Assembly: GCA_902806575.1 (NCBI GenBank)
Contig: CADCXD010000018.1
Coordinates: forward strand, 4,092,001-4,156,000
Source of the DNA: Jackrogersella multiformis
Taxonomy: Eukaryota; Ascomycota; Sordariomycetes; Xylariales; Hypoxylaceae
Length of the DNA stretch: 64,000 nt
Direction: 5' to 3'
Shown: positions 1-10,430 of the stretch, in pieces
How positions within the stretch are numbered: position 1 is the first letter of the stretch
Layout: each line of letters starts with the position of its first letter
The notes under the pieces: model-generated
What the model saw: only the letters and a program-made list of their open reading frames with translations
What the model was told of the DNA's origin: nothing
Databases searched by the model: none
Translations under genes and position numbers: made by a program

Positions 1-663
1 CTGGTTGTCCAGAGTTGTTGGCATCATACCTTGCTTTTTCTTTTCGTCATTCATTTTTTTTCTGGCTGGCTTGGTACTAGGTAGCGATTAATATAAAAGT
101 AGTGCAAAAAAAGTTGTTACAAGCATAAAAGATTAAAAGAGTAATGTTTAAAGAGTTAGTTTATAAAAGTAATTACAATAAAAATATGTGTAAGTGGTGC
201 GTAGTTATTGGTAGCTATTTTAAAACCTACCTAGGTAATTTACAAATATCATTAATACTCATATAAAATACACGTTTCAATAAAAGGGTTACTACGGAGG
301 CTTTCCTTCTTACTAGAGTTAGGAGGGTGATGTTTTCTTTTTATCATTACTAGAAACTGGAGAATTGTATTTGTTTAGGCAACATTAGAAAGATAGGAAG
401 GTTAATAGATCTCTAGCACTGTATATTATTTTCTGTCATGTACCGGTCATGTTCAACATGTTCAACATGCGTATATCATGTTCATGAAATGTTGCTGAAA
501 ATGGACAACGAGATATTTACGTGTGTTTAACGGCCATTAACTCGACAATGGCACTTATAGGGGTAGTTATTCAATAGCCAATCAGCTTGCGGAATGTCCC
601 CCCTATTTAAGGCGGAGTACTATTCAACCTTATGCAACCCTGGGTTAAACCCTTTTTCGAGAG
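1..663. other. Gene-free AT-rich edge
   Basis: No coding region is recognised. About 60-300 is strongly AT-rich, with many TATAAAA and TTATAA words, and resembles degenerate, possibly RIP-mutated repeat DNA. A short CATGTTCA-type repeat lies near 445-490. The 3' end of the GH92 gene, read on the minus strand, abuts this stretch. Confidence 0.5.
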
Positions 664-3186
664 CTATTTTAAACACATTTTTATCGGCGTTTCGCTCATT
701 TCGAATCTTATCAGGCTCGCACCAACAATATCGCTGTGTAAAAGGAAATGCCGATCTATGGGTCTACCATCCACACTTACTCCCTTCACATACGGCTTTG
801 CTGGCGCATCAGGTGCTTCAATGACTAAAGTTCTCTCCTCGCTACCGGAACATTCCACCTCTCCCCCAGTAGCTACCCCGGGGGGCAATCTCAAGGTAAC
901 CTTTTCGAAGAACGGTGTGCCGACCACGTACTCATCGCCGGCCGGGTTGACGGGGTAGAACCCCAGTGCGGAGAAGACGTACCAGGCACTCATCTGGCCG
1001 AGATCCTCATTCCCGCTCAATCCAGCGCTGGTGGCGTTATAGTTATCCCACGCTATGTCGCGGATGCGCTCGGCAGCAACGTCTGGGTGTCCGATCAAGG
1101 AGTACAGGTACGGTACGTGATGAGAAGGCTCGTTGCTATGCATGTTATGCCCGCCGTCAAAGTGCTCATCTAGCTTCGCTTTCATGCCTTTCCGACCGCC
1201 GTTAAATAGTTCCGCAAGCCCTTCTGCATCATGCAGAACGTCGAACGTGTAAACCCACTTGTCGCCTTCGGTCCAGCCCCAAGTTTCGTTCGCCCATGTG
1301 CCGTTCCCGTTGCGCGCCCGCACGAACTGGGTCTCTGCATCCCAGATATTTGCATAGTTCTTAGCCCTTTTGTCGAGAGCTGTAGCCTCGTCCTCCTCGC
1401 CTACTGCTCGCGCGACGATAGCGCACGCCGCGTCGTTGAATGCGTAGTCCAACGTCCGCGAGGCGGACTCTGACCACCCATCGTTGTCGACCCAGCCGTG
1501 ATCCATATAACTCGTTAATCCCGCGCGTACTTCGTAAGGCGTGTCCGGTTCACGATCGTAGTACAGAAGCTGTGTATCGTTTTCTGGAGGTTCATAGGCG
1601 TCCTTACGGACGGCGGCCCATGCTTTCCGCAGATCGAAGGAGCGGAATCCGCGAGATATTGCGTTCGCGAGCACGGCATCGGCATTGGTAGCGATCATGA
1701 TATTAGTTTCGACCATATTGGCCCACATGGGCAGCCGCCCACTCCAGTCGAAGATTCGAAGCAGGGAACGCATCATGCTATTCACTCTCTCGGGGGCAAA
1801 GAGCGTTAGGAGGGAGTGCTCGGCTCGGTAAGTATCCCAGATAGACCAGGATTGGTAGTATGACTCGTTGGCCTCATGGACGCTGTCAGTGTACCCGCTG
1901 TAAAAAGTACGAGGACCTTTCGGATCGCTACTTGTAGGCTCGGAGAAGTCACTCGGATACTGGAGAGCGTGAAAGAGGCCAGTGTACCAGATGGTGCGAG
2001 GGTCATATTCCCTATCGGTTGAGTTGACTCCTTCGATTATTACCCGACCGAGTTTGTCTAGCCAAGCTAACTTCGTTCTCTTAACTGTGTCTTCGAACGT
2101 GGTATTGGCGTGGTTTTCAATATCCAAGTTTCTTCGGGCCTGTCCGATACTAACGAAGGATACCGCAGTCTTCACCTCGACTCGTCTTGCGTGTTCGTAA
2201 AACCTCACATATGCACCGAGTAACTCTCCTGATGCGGTATGGGAACCCTCTGATAAATTAGCCCCAAGAGAAGTCCCGTATGACGCGAATGGTTCTGAGA
2301 AACGACAAACGAAATAACCCCTGAAAGAAGCGGGCTTATCCGGCCCTAATCGGTAGTCTTGTCGCTGCGGATTACTACCAAAAATCTCATTATTCTTAGG
2401 ATCAATCTGGACTTGCCCAGTCCAGTTCTGTCGGGTTACTTGAATGGAGACGTAAGATTTTACCGGCTCCTCATTCTGAGAATTGGCTGCGGTAGTAAAA
2501 TCAAACCGCAAATGACTGGTATGGGCAGATGCACCCATCGCAACTCGGATTTGGCGGGTGAAGTTTCCCATAATGCTATCCCTCTTCATAGTACGTCCGT
2601 TTGCCCCATCTCGGACATCATCTGACGCCGAACCAGCACCACCAGGCACGGGTCCCTCTCCTGCGGCTTGCTCTGTTAATTCCCAGTCATGTTCCCCTTC
2701 GGTGTCGGCATCTAGAAGGACTTCGTAGACATACGGGGTGCTAACCTCGTCCTCCTTGCGGAACGCCAGACCCCGTTGTTCAAATAGAGGCTGCACTTCC
2801 TGAGTCCATCCAGGGGCTAGTACCACTTGACCTAGCTCTCCCATCCAGATGGCTGGCTGGTGAGTGGCCTGAAAGCCATGGATGAAGCCATCCCCGTCGT
2901 GGTATGGAACTTGCGATATATAGTTCTCGCGTGTCTGTGGTGTCCACCGCGTCATGCCAAAGGGCACCGATACTGATGGGATCATGCCACCATTATCGTT
3001 TGCCGAGACACCATAGGTTCCTATCTTTGGATTTACGTATTGTAGTACGCCGGCGTCGGCATGATAATCCGGGGCGCTGTTGTCACGAAGATGAGACCTT
3101 GCTTCCGTCTTATCCGCCGAGCTAGGATAGGTCAAGACGGGTTGGGCTTGGAAGCCGAGGATGAAGTGCGAGATAATGGAACGCAT
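664..3186 (-). CDS. GH92 alpha-1,2-mannosidase, secreted
   Basis: Exo-acting alpha-mannosidase of glycoside hydrolase family 92, which trims mannose from glycans, probably in the secretory pathway or outside the cell. Single exon, 840 aa from the ATG at 3186. The frame extends 12 nt further upstream but only to a GTG, so the ATG is taken. Family landmarks are an N-terminal NPKIGT region, HGFQATHQPAIWMG, a NEPSHH motif near residues 685-690 (Ca2+/substrate region) and GNEDLGQMSAW near 725-735, which carries the conserved catalytic Asp. The length is slightly above the usual ~750-800 aa. The N-terminus is hydrophobic but a weak signal peptide. The family call is secure; the linkage specificity is inferred from the family. 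Confidence 0.93.
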   Translation of the reverse strand: MRSIISHFILGFQAQPVLTYPSSADKTEARSHLRDNSAPDYHADAGVLQYVNPKIGTYGVSANDNGGMIPSVSVPFGMTRWTPQTRENYISQVPYHDGDGFIHGFQATHQPAIWMGELGQVVLAPGWTQEVQPLFEQRGLAFRKEDEVSTPYVYEVLLDADTEGEHDWELTEQAAGEGPVPGGAGSASDDVRDGANGRTMKRDSIMGNFTRQIRVAMGASAHTSHLRFDFTTAANSQNEEPVKSYVSIQVTRQNWTGQVQIDPKNNEIFGSNPQRQDYRLGPDKPASFRGYFVCRFSEPFASYGTSLGANLSEGSHTASGELLGAYVRFYEHARRVEVKTAVSFVSIGQARRNLDIENHANTTFEDTVKRTKLAWLDKLGRVIIEGVNSTDREYDPRTIWYTGLFHALQYPSDFSEPTSSDPKGPRTFYSGYTDSVHEANESYYQSWSIWDTYRAEHSLLTLFAPERVNSMMRSLLRIFDWSGRLPMWANMVETNIMIATNADAVLANAISRGFRSFDLRKAWAAVRKDAYEPPENDTQLLYYDREPDTPYEVRAGLTSYMDHGWVDNDGWSESASRTLDYAFNDAACAIVARAVGEEDEATALDKRAKNYANIWDAETQFVRARNGNGTWANETWGWTEGDKWVYTFDVLHDAEGLAELFNGGRKGMKAKLDEHFDGGHNMHSNEPSHHVPYLYSLIGHPDVAAERIRDIAWDNYNATSAGLSGNEDLGQMSAWYVFSALGFYPVNPAGDEYVVGTPFFEKVTLRLPPGVATGGEVECSGSEERTLVIEAPDAPAKPYVKGVSVDGRPIDRHFLLHSDIVGASLIRFEMSETPIKMCLK

Positions 3187-3868
3187 TATCACCTTCACTT
3201 AGACCATACTATAGAATTATATATACCTAGATTCAACAAGCTTCACCGAACTTTCGACAACTTAGGAAGACGAGACTGAGGCTGCGTTGAGAGTCGAAAA
3301 ATATCATGGCGTATGCTAAGCAAGTTCTCATCGCCTTTGGTAGTGTAAAGTGATTTGACTTGAAGCCTTGAAGAGACACTGCTAGATTAGAAGAAGCGGT
3401 GTTATATCCTAAACCGAGTAACAAAGCAACCCTACTGGCTAGCCCTTTATGTGGCATCTCCGTAGTGCGGGGAAGACCCTTGTCATGTTCAGAACCAAGC
3501 TGCTGGTAAGTTGGATAGTAACCTAGACCACAAGACTGACGAATGTAACGGGTTGAGGTTACTTCTAACAGGGTTCAAATGTAACATTATTTACATAGAA
3601 GGAAGCATTTAGGGCAAGTCTGATATAAAACCTCCAAGGTTCACAACTACCTCCTATTATTTACAACCACACGGCAAAATTTAAAAAATAAATTGTTGAA
3701 TTTTTTTCAAGGTTTTAAAAAATAATAACTAAGGTGCCACTAAAAGAGAACCCACACTTTCCAAATTTCTTGCCCTTTTTTTTTCTGCCCATGTGTTTCC
3801 CCAGATCGCAACACAATAGAACAAGAGCCAAAACAATCGACAGCAACACTAGAACCAGCAAAAATATT
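3187..3868. other. GH92 upstream region, no gene
   Basis: Upstream region of the GH92 gene. A TATATATAATTC-like AT stretch lies about 40 nt upstream of its ATG on the minus strand. 3650-3730 is AT-rich with A and T homopolymers. No coding region seen. Confidence 0.5.
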
Positions 3869-3959
3869 GGGGTTTGACCGGGGATTGAACCCGGGACCTC
3901 TCGCAGTTATTGCATAGGTTTTCCCTAAGCGAGAATCATACCACTAGACCATCAAACCC
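3869..3959 (-). tRNA. tRNA-Pro (AGG) with a 17-nt intron
   Basis: The minus strand folds as a tRNA. The 7-bp acceptor stem is GGGTTTG/CAAACCC, the D-arm region carries an A-box-like TGGTCTAGTGG, and the anticodon stem is CTCGC/GCGAG. The loop TTAGGG..T gives anticodon AGG (Pro). The T-arm contains the B-box GGTTCAATCCC. A 17-nt intron (AAAACCTATGCAATAAC) sits after position 37, the canonical place for eukaryotic nuclear tRNA introns. The discriminator base is C. A run of five T (plus-strand A at 3860-3864) just downstream is a Pol III terminator. The flanks are otherwise gene-free. Confidence 0.93.
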
Positions 3960-6864
3960 ATAATTATCGCTTGATCGTCAACCAAGCGGTCATCCAACCA
4001 ATTTGTTAGACGCTAGGAACTTGTCTCCAATGGTTTTTTCGTTGTTGTTAATTTTAAACATAATAGATGGGTCCCACAGTGTTCTAAACAAGAAGACTCA
4101 AATTTGAAGTACACCAAGAAAACCCACATACAACTATTCTACGAATCAACAACACCTAGCCTGTCTCGTTCCTACGTGTTTTCCTATAGGCGATCGAAGC
4201 AGTGCATACCTACCTGGTAAGTTACTTATCCGCATTCCTTCCATTGGCATAATTTAGCATAGGGGTTATCTAATATTATTCGAAGTAGGTAAGAATAGAA
4301 AGAATCAGTAGGAATAAGTATGAGGAATATTAAAGTGTCTAGGCTACATATCTCCGTGGCATGTGAATGGCGGCTACTATATACGAATTCGTAACAAGAA
4401 AGGTTATACCACTAAAAAGGTACATATTAATCGAGTTGTTTGCCTAGGTAGGTAGGTATTTACGAGAATTGGCCTTTTGTAAACCCACGGGAAGGACGAG
4501 TTTACCTAGGTAAATAAGGTCTCCTTCTGCTAAGTAGGTAGCTACAATTTGAGTATATTCTAGTGGAAACGTAACCTCTCCTTTTGAGTGCATCCTTAAC
4601 TTCCCCTTCGGGCACCGGATATTTTAGGTATAAAGCATTAACCCGGCCAAGATTTAGCAAAGTTCTATGTGTTTAATCGAACGTGCTCAGGTCGTGTCCT
4701 CCGCCTCTTAGCCTCGAACGGCATAATCCAAGATACGAAAGCAGATGATTTTACCGCAAATGTGGTTCCTCGTACCTTCAACACTCTGACTCCCAGGCGG
4801 GGATTACTCATACACGAGTACGTCTTATCCAAACTGGGACTGCATAATCGTTCTAACGCGGTGACTTGGTACGGAACGTTCACTCCCAGTCTTTAGGCAA
4901 GACTATATTTACTTGCCGACAAGAGCCATGGAAACCCAACCGAGGTCTTGTACAGCCCCTCAGGTCGCGCACAACGTTTATAAGGTCTCTTTATAAGATG
5001 TCTTTTGAATGAGAGGTACACATTAGAGAAGAACCTATGGATGACTGGCCAGGTGAGCAACACTAAAATCAGGGAATCAAGCTAGATGTTTTTGAATTTA
5101 CCCCTAAACAAGGCTAAGGAATAGGCATTCGACTTCTAGGCTGGACAGCTCTTTAAGGACAAGTCTGTGGACTTCCGGTGGAGTAAGTAGATGATCTCAT
5201 ACCGAGGTAAATGGTAATATTGAGGACAATCCTTTTTACAGAGTACCTAAGTAGATTGAGTTGTGTTGTGCGGTACTAGAAGGAAGCGTACGACAGTGTT
5301 ATAAGGAGAGAGTATCATCGTGATGACACCGATATAAAAACAACCTGAGGGCGGTAAAGAATGAAATTATATTGGGGTAAAGGTTGCATCAAACACACTA
5401 GGTTGAGTCGGTCAAGTTCATCCAAAACCTGTGCTCTCCATTTTATATGTGTTAGGTATCATAGGCGGGCCTTTCGAAGCACTTGATTAATGTAGGTATA
5501 TCAGCTCCGCAGAATGCGGGCGCAATAAAGCGGGCAGTAGCAGCTGAAAGTCGATCCCATAGGTGGTCTTGGCGCAAAGACATGGCACAACTAGGTACCT
5601 ACTGAAGGAACGGTCTAATAGAAAGGGAATTGAGGCTATCACAACTTTTATACATTAATTGGCAAGCCAAGTTAGACAAGCTTTCACCAAGACTCTGACA
5701 TGTCGAATTGGCATTTTAGGGGTCTTGTTGACTAACGAGAGAGATATTAGCGTCGACCGGCTGATCACCTAGTCCAAGTCGATCATTTACGGATGACCCC
5801 TTACGTTGGATTACGTAGTACTTAATGACATTTTTTTCATGATTGACCGATCGATTACAAGTCGTAATATCCATGTCTTTAGACACCTAGAAGAATAGGT
5901 ATTAGAAAGAAAGAGAATATTGAATTAAGATGTGGAAGGTCGTTATAAAATAAGCTGATGGGAATCATGGGATGATAGAACTGAGGCCGCCAGCCCCATG
6001 GGGGAGGACAGGGGGTTCTCTTTAATACCAGGTAGGTACATGGAACCTACCTAGGTACCTAGGTACCTACTAGGGTACCCGCTAAAGCTTCCACTAATGT
6101 ACATACATAGACCTGCATACTACCTAGGTAGGTAGCGCTACCTTGGTAGTAGCTTATATGAATGTACCTAACCTACCTAGGTAGCTGACCAGTAGTATGA
6201 ATATTTACCTCTTACATAGTATGTAAGTATTTAGATGTGATTCCTTGGTTGTCATCTTAAAGAGAGAGAGACCAACTTTGAGGTGGGTAAAGGTATGGAG
6301 ACTTGGAGCCTTTTAATTAGGTATGTGACTGACATCGTGAAACGCAATAGATTATGTTCGTCGTCTTATATTTGGCACTTTTCATTCCGGGAACACCCAT
6401 TGGGCCCATTAGGTGACTAACTGGGTAGTAGGCCGTGGATCAAGAGAATACCTACCTTATGTAGGTAGGTAAGTATCTAAGGTAAGTATCTAAGGTACGG
6501 ATGGTATTACTATGTAATTCGCGTCTGTAGCTTTTTTTGTCTTGGCAATGACAACACAGAGACCCCCAAGTGGATGAATCTTGAATCACCCTGGCCCATC
6601 GCCGTCTTGGCTGCTTAGGTACAGTATTACATATTCAAGGTTTTCTCCCCAATTGAAATGCGTCTCGTTTTACTCTTTTCCTTTTTGTTTCCTTGCATTG
6701 CGAACGATTAGGGCTGATGTATTGAACTTGAAATTGAAATCATAACCGCTGGACGCTGGTTCGTTTCTACCTTTTTATTTCTCACCGTTTTTTCCCTCTC
6801 TCGCTTCTCCCCCTAGGTATCATTCCCTTTTACGATACAGGCAAGGGTGGTTCGAACTTGAAAA
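3960..6864. other. 2.9-kb gene-free region with palindromic repeats
   Basis: No coding region could be supported; the only sizeable open frames (4665-4896, overlapping on both strands) have no family resemblance. The stretch holds many CCTAGG/GGTACC/TAGGTAGG words, densest at 6029-6185 and 6450-6500. 6640-6864 is the pyrimidine-rich promoter and leader of the exchanger gene. Confidence 0.5.
6029..6185. repeat. Cluster of CCTAGG/GGTACC palindromes
   Basis: Overlapping runs of CCTACCTAGGTACCTAGG and related words in both orientations, almost continuous over 150 bases. Each unit is its own reverse complement or nearly so, so the cluster could form hairpins. It lies in gene-free DNA. Confidence 0.7.
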
Positions 6865-8374
6865 ATGGCGAGACACGATACCGGCGTCTTAAGGGACCGC
6901 GAGAAAGCCCAGCGACGCTCACGAACTAGAGACCGCGAACCAGCACTTCCCAAGACACGACAAGAGATCGAGGGCGGCCCCAATCGCAGGAGAAAGAGTC
7001 TCATACGCGTGAAGAGCGCTGGAGAATCTGGACGAAGCGGCATACATCCCATCCAATTTCTGGTCATCATTTGGCGCTCTAGCAGTTGGGTATCGAGAGC
7101 CGTAAATATACTGTGGCCGTTCGTACCCGCTGCCATTGCCGCCCACTACCTCCTTCACGATCATGCCGTGCTCAATTTCAGTTTGGCTTATGTAGCAATG
7201 GTGCCATGTGCCAACCTCATCGGGTTTGCAGGCCAGGAATTGGCGAGGAAGATGCCCCATATGCTTGGAGTGCTCGCCGAGACCACCATCGCGTCTATAG
7301 TCGAGATCATTTTATTCATGATCCTGCTCACGCGCAGCGAATTCTATGTCATCCAAGCCGCCATTCTTGGTTCTATCCTAGCCAACATGCTCCTATGTCT
7401 AGGACTATGTTTCTTCGCTGCCGGTCTGCGACGGGAAGAGTCTACATTCCATGCCGCTGTCAGCGAAGTAGGCTCCAATCTCTTACTCATCGCGTACGTG
7501 ATATCCTGACCCCATCCACCATACTCTTCCACCATACTCTCGAGTTCGAGGGAGCGCTAATGATTTCAGTGGACTTGGCCTGGCAATCCCTACAGTCTTC
7601 GAACGCTCGGTCACGAACTCCGGGTTCAATCTTACCACGGAGGAGGTTAGCAGCAGAGTGCTCAGCATCTCCCGCATCATTGCTATTCTCCTACTCATTG
7701 CCTACGGCGTTTTCCTCTTTTTCCAGATGCACACCCACCATGGCATTTACAACGCCGCTTTCGAGCACGACGAGGAGCGAGACGCCGACGGCCACAAGGA
7801 CCGAGAAAAGGCCAAGTTAACGCTTACCGAGAGCATCGTCGCGCTGGCGATATCCGTGACCCTCGTGACATTCATCGCCATCGCACTAGTGGAGGAGATT
7901 CCCGCCATAGTCGAAGAGCATAATATTTCCGACCCGTTCATGGGTTTGATTTTAGTTCCTCTGGTTGAGAAGGCCGCCGAGCACCTAACAGCCATCGACG
8001 AGGCTTGGGATAACCAGATCAACTTTGCCCTGTCTCACTGTATTGGTGCCACTATTCAAACCGCCATGCTCAATGCTCCATTGGTTATTATCGTGGGATG
8101 GATCATGAAGTTACAGATGGCCCTCGAGTTTGAGATTTTCGACATTGTCATGTTGATCCTCGCCATCATCACCGTCGGGAATGTCCTGAGAGACCAAAAG
8201 AGCGATTACCTAGAAGGATTCCTGTGCATTATTGTTTATGTTGCAATCGCCGTCGCTGCTTTTTACTTCCCGAACCCTCATGATGTTGTTGGTCATGCAG
8301 CGACCAGCGAAGCAACCAGTGAAGCAGCTGGCGAAGTTACAACCCACGCACTAAGGCATCTAGGCATGTTATAA
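6865..8374 (+). CDS. CAX-type cation/proton exchanger (vacuolar Ca2+/H+ antiporter-like)
   Basis: Multi-pass exchanger of the Ca2+:cation antiporter (CAX) family, expected in the vacuolar or another endomembrane. Exons 6865-7493 and 7570-8374 join through a GTACGT...TTTCAG intron to give 477 aa. A basic hydrophilic N-terminus (about residues 1-60) is followed by two transmembrane halves. An acidic linker near 275-292 (DEERDADGHKDRE) separates them, as in CAX proteins. The two alpha-repeats are recognisable: LAETTIASIVEIIL (E147) and PLVEKAAEHLTAI (E347, H348). The usual GN of GNxxE is AS in the first repeat and EK in the second, so this is a divergent clade. Calcium specificity is an inference; monovalent cation transport is possible. 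Confidence 0.88.
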
Positions 8375-9154
8375 TCGAACCTATGAAAAGGCATCGGGTT
8401 ATGCATTCATCAAGCTTGGCGTTGAAAAGGACGATTTTGGTTGGAACGGTCGCATCTCCGCGGTACAATTCGTACGGAGTCTGCTCTACAAGCTTAACGA
8501 TTGATACGATTTTTTTCTTAGCTAGACGCATTTGCTTAGCTTCTCGTACAGATCAGCTTCATTTGGATATATATTAGTATCAACTGTTGTTGTATGCGTC
8601 ATACAACCAAATTGACCTTCCAACCAGACCTGCCAAGAGTCACGGTGAGACTTCCTATATACGTGAGGCTATTCGCTATTTAGTTGATAATACCCAACTT
8701 TAGTTTAAGCCATGTCTCCGCTAGCCGTATTACCTCACCCAATCATGGTAAAGAATGCCAACAGGATTTGACGCTTTTGGAAATACGCCAATTAGTCTAT
8801 ATATGCCTCTTAAGTAGGTAGGTAGTTAAGGTCGTTAATCTCAAATAATACTAAATCTAAATACAGTATATAGGTGCACGCACCCACGGATGTGACAAAC
8901 CTCTGCATGCAATTTGCATATACGTTCATATGGAAACTATCAAGATTACTTCAGTGTCTGTTAAGTCACCCTGAGGTTGGATATATTTGAGTTTTTAAGC
9001 ACTAAATGGTCAAGATTAATGTGTTAATAACTAAGGACTATGGATGGATTCAGATCTATTTAATAGGTAGGTAGCTATGACATATAAGCTTATAACAACC
9101 GTATGTAATGAGGAAAGTTCTCAGTATACGTGATCCTGCCAAAATACCATGTAA
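8375..9154. other. Convergent 3' region, no gene
   Basis: Spacer between the exchanger (+) and the aldo/keto reductase (-), whose 3' ends face each other. AT-rich, with scattered TAGGTAGG words near 8815 and 9065. No gene or RNA recognised. Confidence 0.5.
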
Positions 9155-10430
9155 CTACGACTCTGAGAGAATATGGGCAGGGTAACGCTCGCCGGCTGTT
9201 GTAAACTTGGCTAAGGTAGTATCGATCTCGGCCATTTCTTCGTCTGTGATGTCGATCAGCTTGCCGTTCTCGTCCACCCTTGCTGCCGTTGTCGCACCAG
9301 GGATTGGAATAATAGTAGGCATCCCGGGACGCTTTGCTACCGTCCTCGTCCAGTTGATGGCGAGCTGGCCCGGTGTGCATCCCTTCTTCTTAGCTAACTC
9401 CTCGACTTGCGTGACAAGCTCGAGGTTGATCTCGAAGTTTCCCGGCTTGAACCGAGGGAAAGTGCGCAACATTGAGTCTTCCGGGATGTCATCGTACTTC
9501 TTTATCTGACCTGTCAACATGCCTCTGCCTATCGGGGAGTAGGCGATGATTGGAATATTGTACTGAGCGCACGCGGCCGCGACTCCATTGTCTAAGATAT
9601 CGGTAGAGAACCTGTCGCATATTTAGCGCAAGAGTCAGCCAACTATCATCGTTAAGATCAAAATTGTATTAACTTACAGCGAGAGTTCAGCCTCTACTGC
9701 GATAACCTGGATATGCTTGACAGCTTCGTGGATTGTCTCGGCCCGCACCTCCGATAGCGAGATGCCCCCGATCTTACCTGTCTCGACATACTCCTTTTGT
9801 ATAATACCAAAGGTAACTTCAATAGGCCACTTTGGGTCCCTACGGGCGAATTCAAACATGTCGATCTTCTTACGGCCCTTGAGCTGGGCAATGGAGTCGT
9901 CCAGACTTCGACGAGTGTTCTCGGGTGAGCCATCTATCTCACGACCGCTCTTGACCGCGCCGCCCTTGATAGTAAGGATAATATTATCGGCATCTTCGGG
10001 GTACTTCTCTAAGTATCGCTCCAAAAGCACCAGACTATTGTAGTCTGGAGTCCCGTACATCTCGCCACCATTCCACAGGTTCACTAGTGTAACAAAGGTT
10101 AGCGTCTTGTGACGAAGGGTAAGTTCATCGTAAGTCTGCATGTATGAGAGAGAATAGAGAGTTCGCGTACGTACTGCCATTCTTGAGCGCAGCACGCATG
10201 GCCTCAAAGGCCTGCTCCTGAGAACACGGTGTTTCCCTCCAGGTAAACCCCATAAGCCCAAAGCCGATAGGGCCTACTTCTTTGCCAGCAATCTGAGGCG
10301 TCTTAGTGTGGTGCTTGATGCGAGCAGAAAGAGTTCGTGAGTGTGCAAAAAAGGAATGCCTTATTTTTCTGATGATGACTGATATCGTTGATGGGCAAAC
10401 TGTAGAACGTTGATTCAACAACGGGATCAT
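9155..10430 (-). CDS. Aldo/keto reductase (pyridoxal reductase-like)
   Basis: NADPH-dependent aldo/keto reductase of the fungal group that includes pyridoxal reductase. Exons on the minus strand are 10430-10175, 10083-9678 and 9611-9155 (372 aa); the introns are GTACGT...CACTAG and GTAAGT...GCGACAG. The core starts with QIAGKEVGPIGFGLMGFTWR, then NLWNGGEMYGT (the proposed catalytic Tyr), ILTIKGG (Lys), AYSPIGRGMLTG and IPIPGATTAARV (cofactor binding). The catalytic His found in most AKRs is absent: that segment reads IDMFEFARRDP, which I recall as typical of this subgroup. The N-terminal ~45 residues before the core are not family-typical. The ATG at 10430 overlaps a TATATAATG sequence, so the start is uncertain. 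Confidence 0.85.

Noticed and set aside
3187..3198. Upstream extension of GH92 to 3198
   Set aside because: That codon is GTG; the first ATG is at 3,186.
4665..4896. Overlapping open frames on both strands
   Set aside because: About 75 aa each, no domain, no splice partners, in a repeat-rich spacer.
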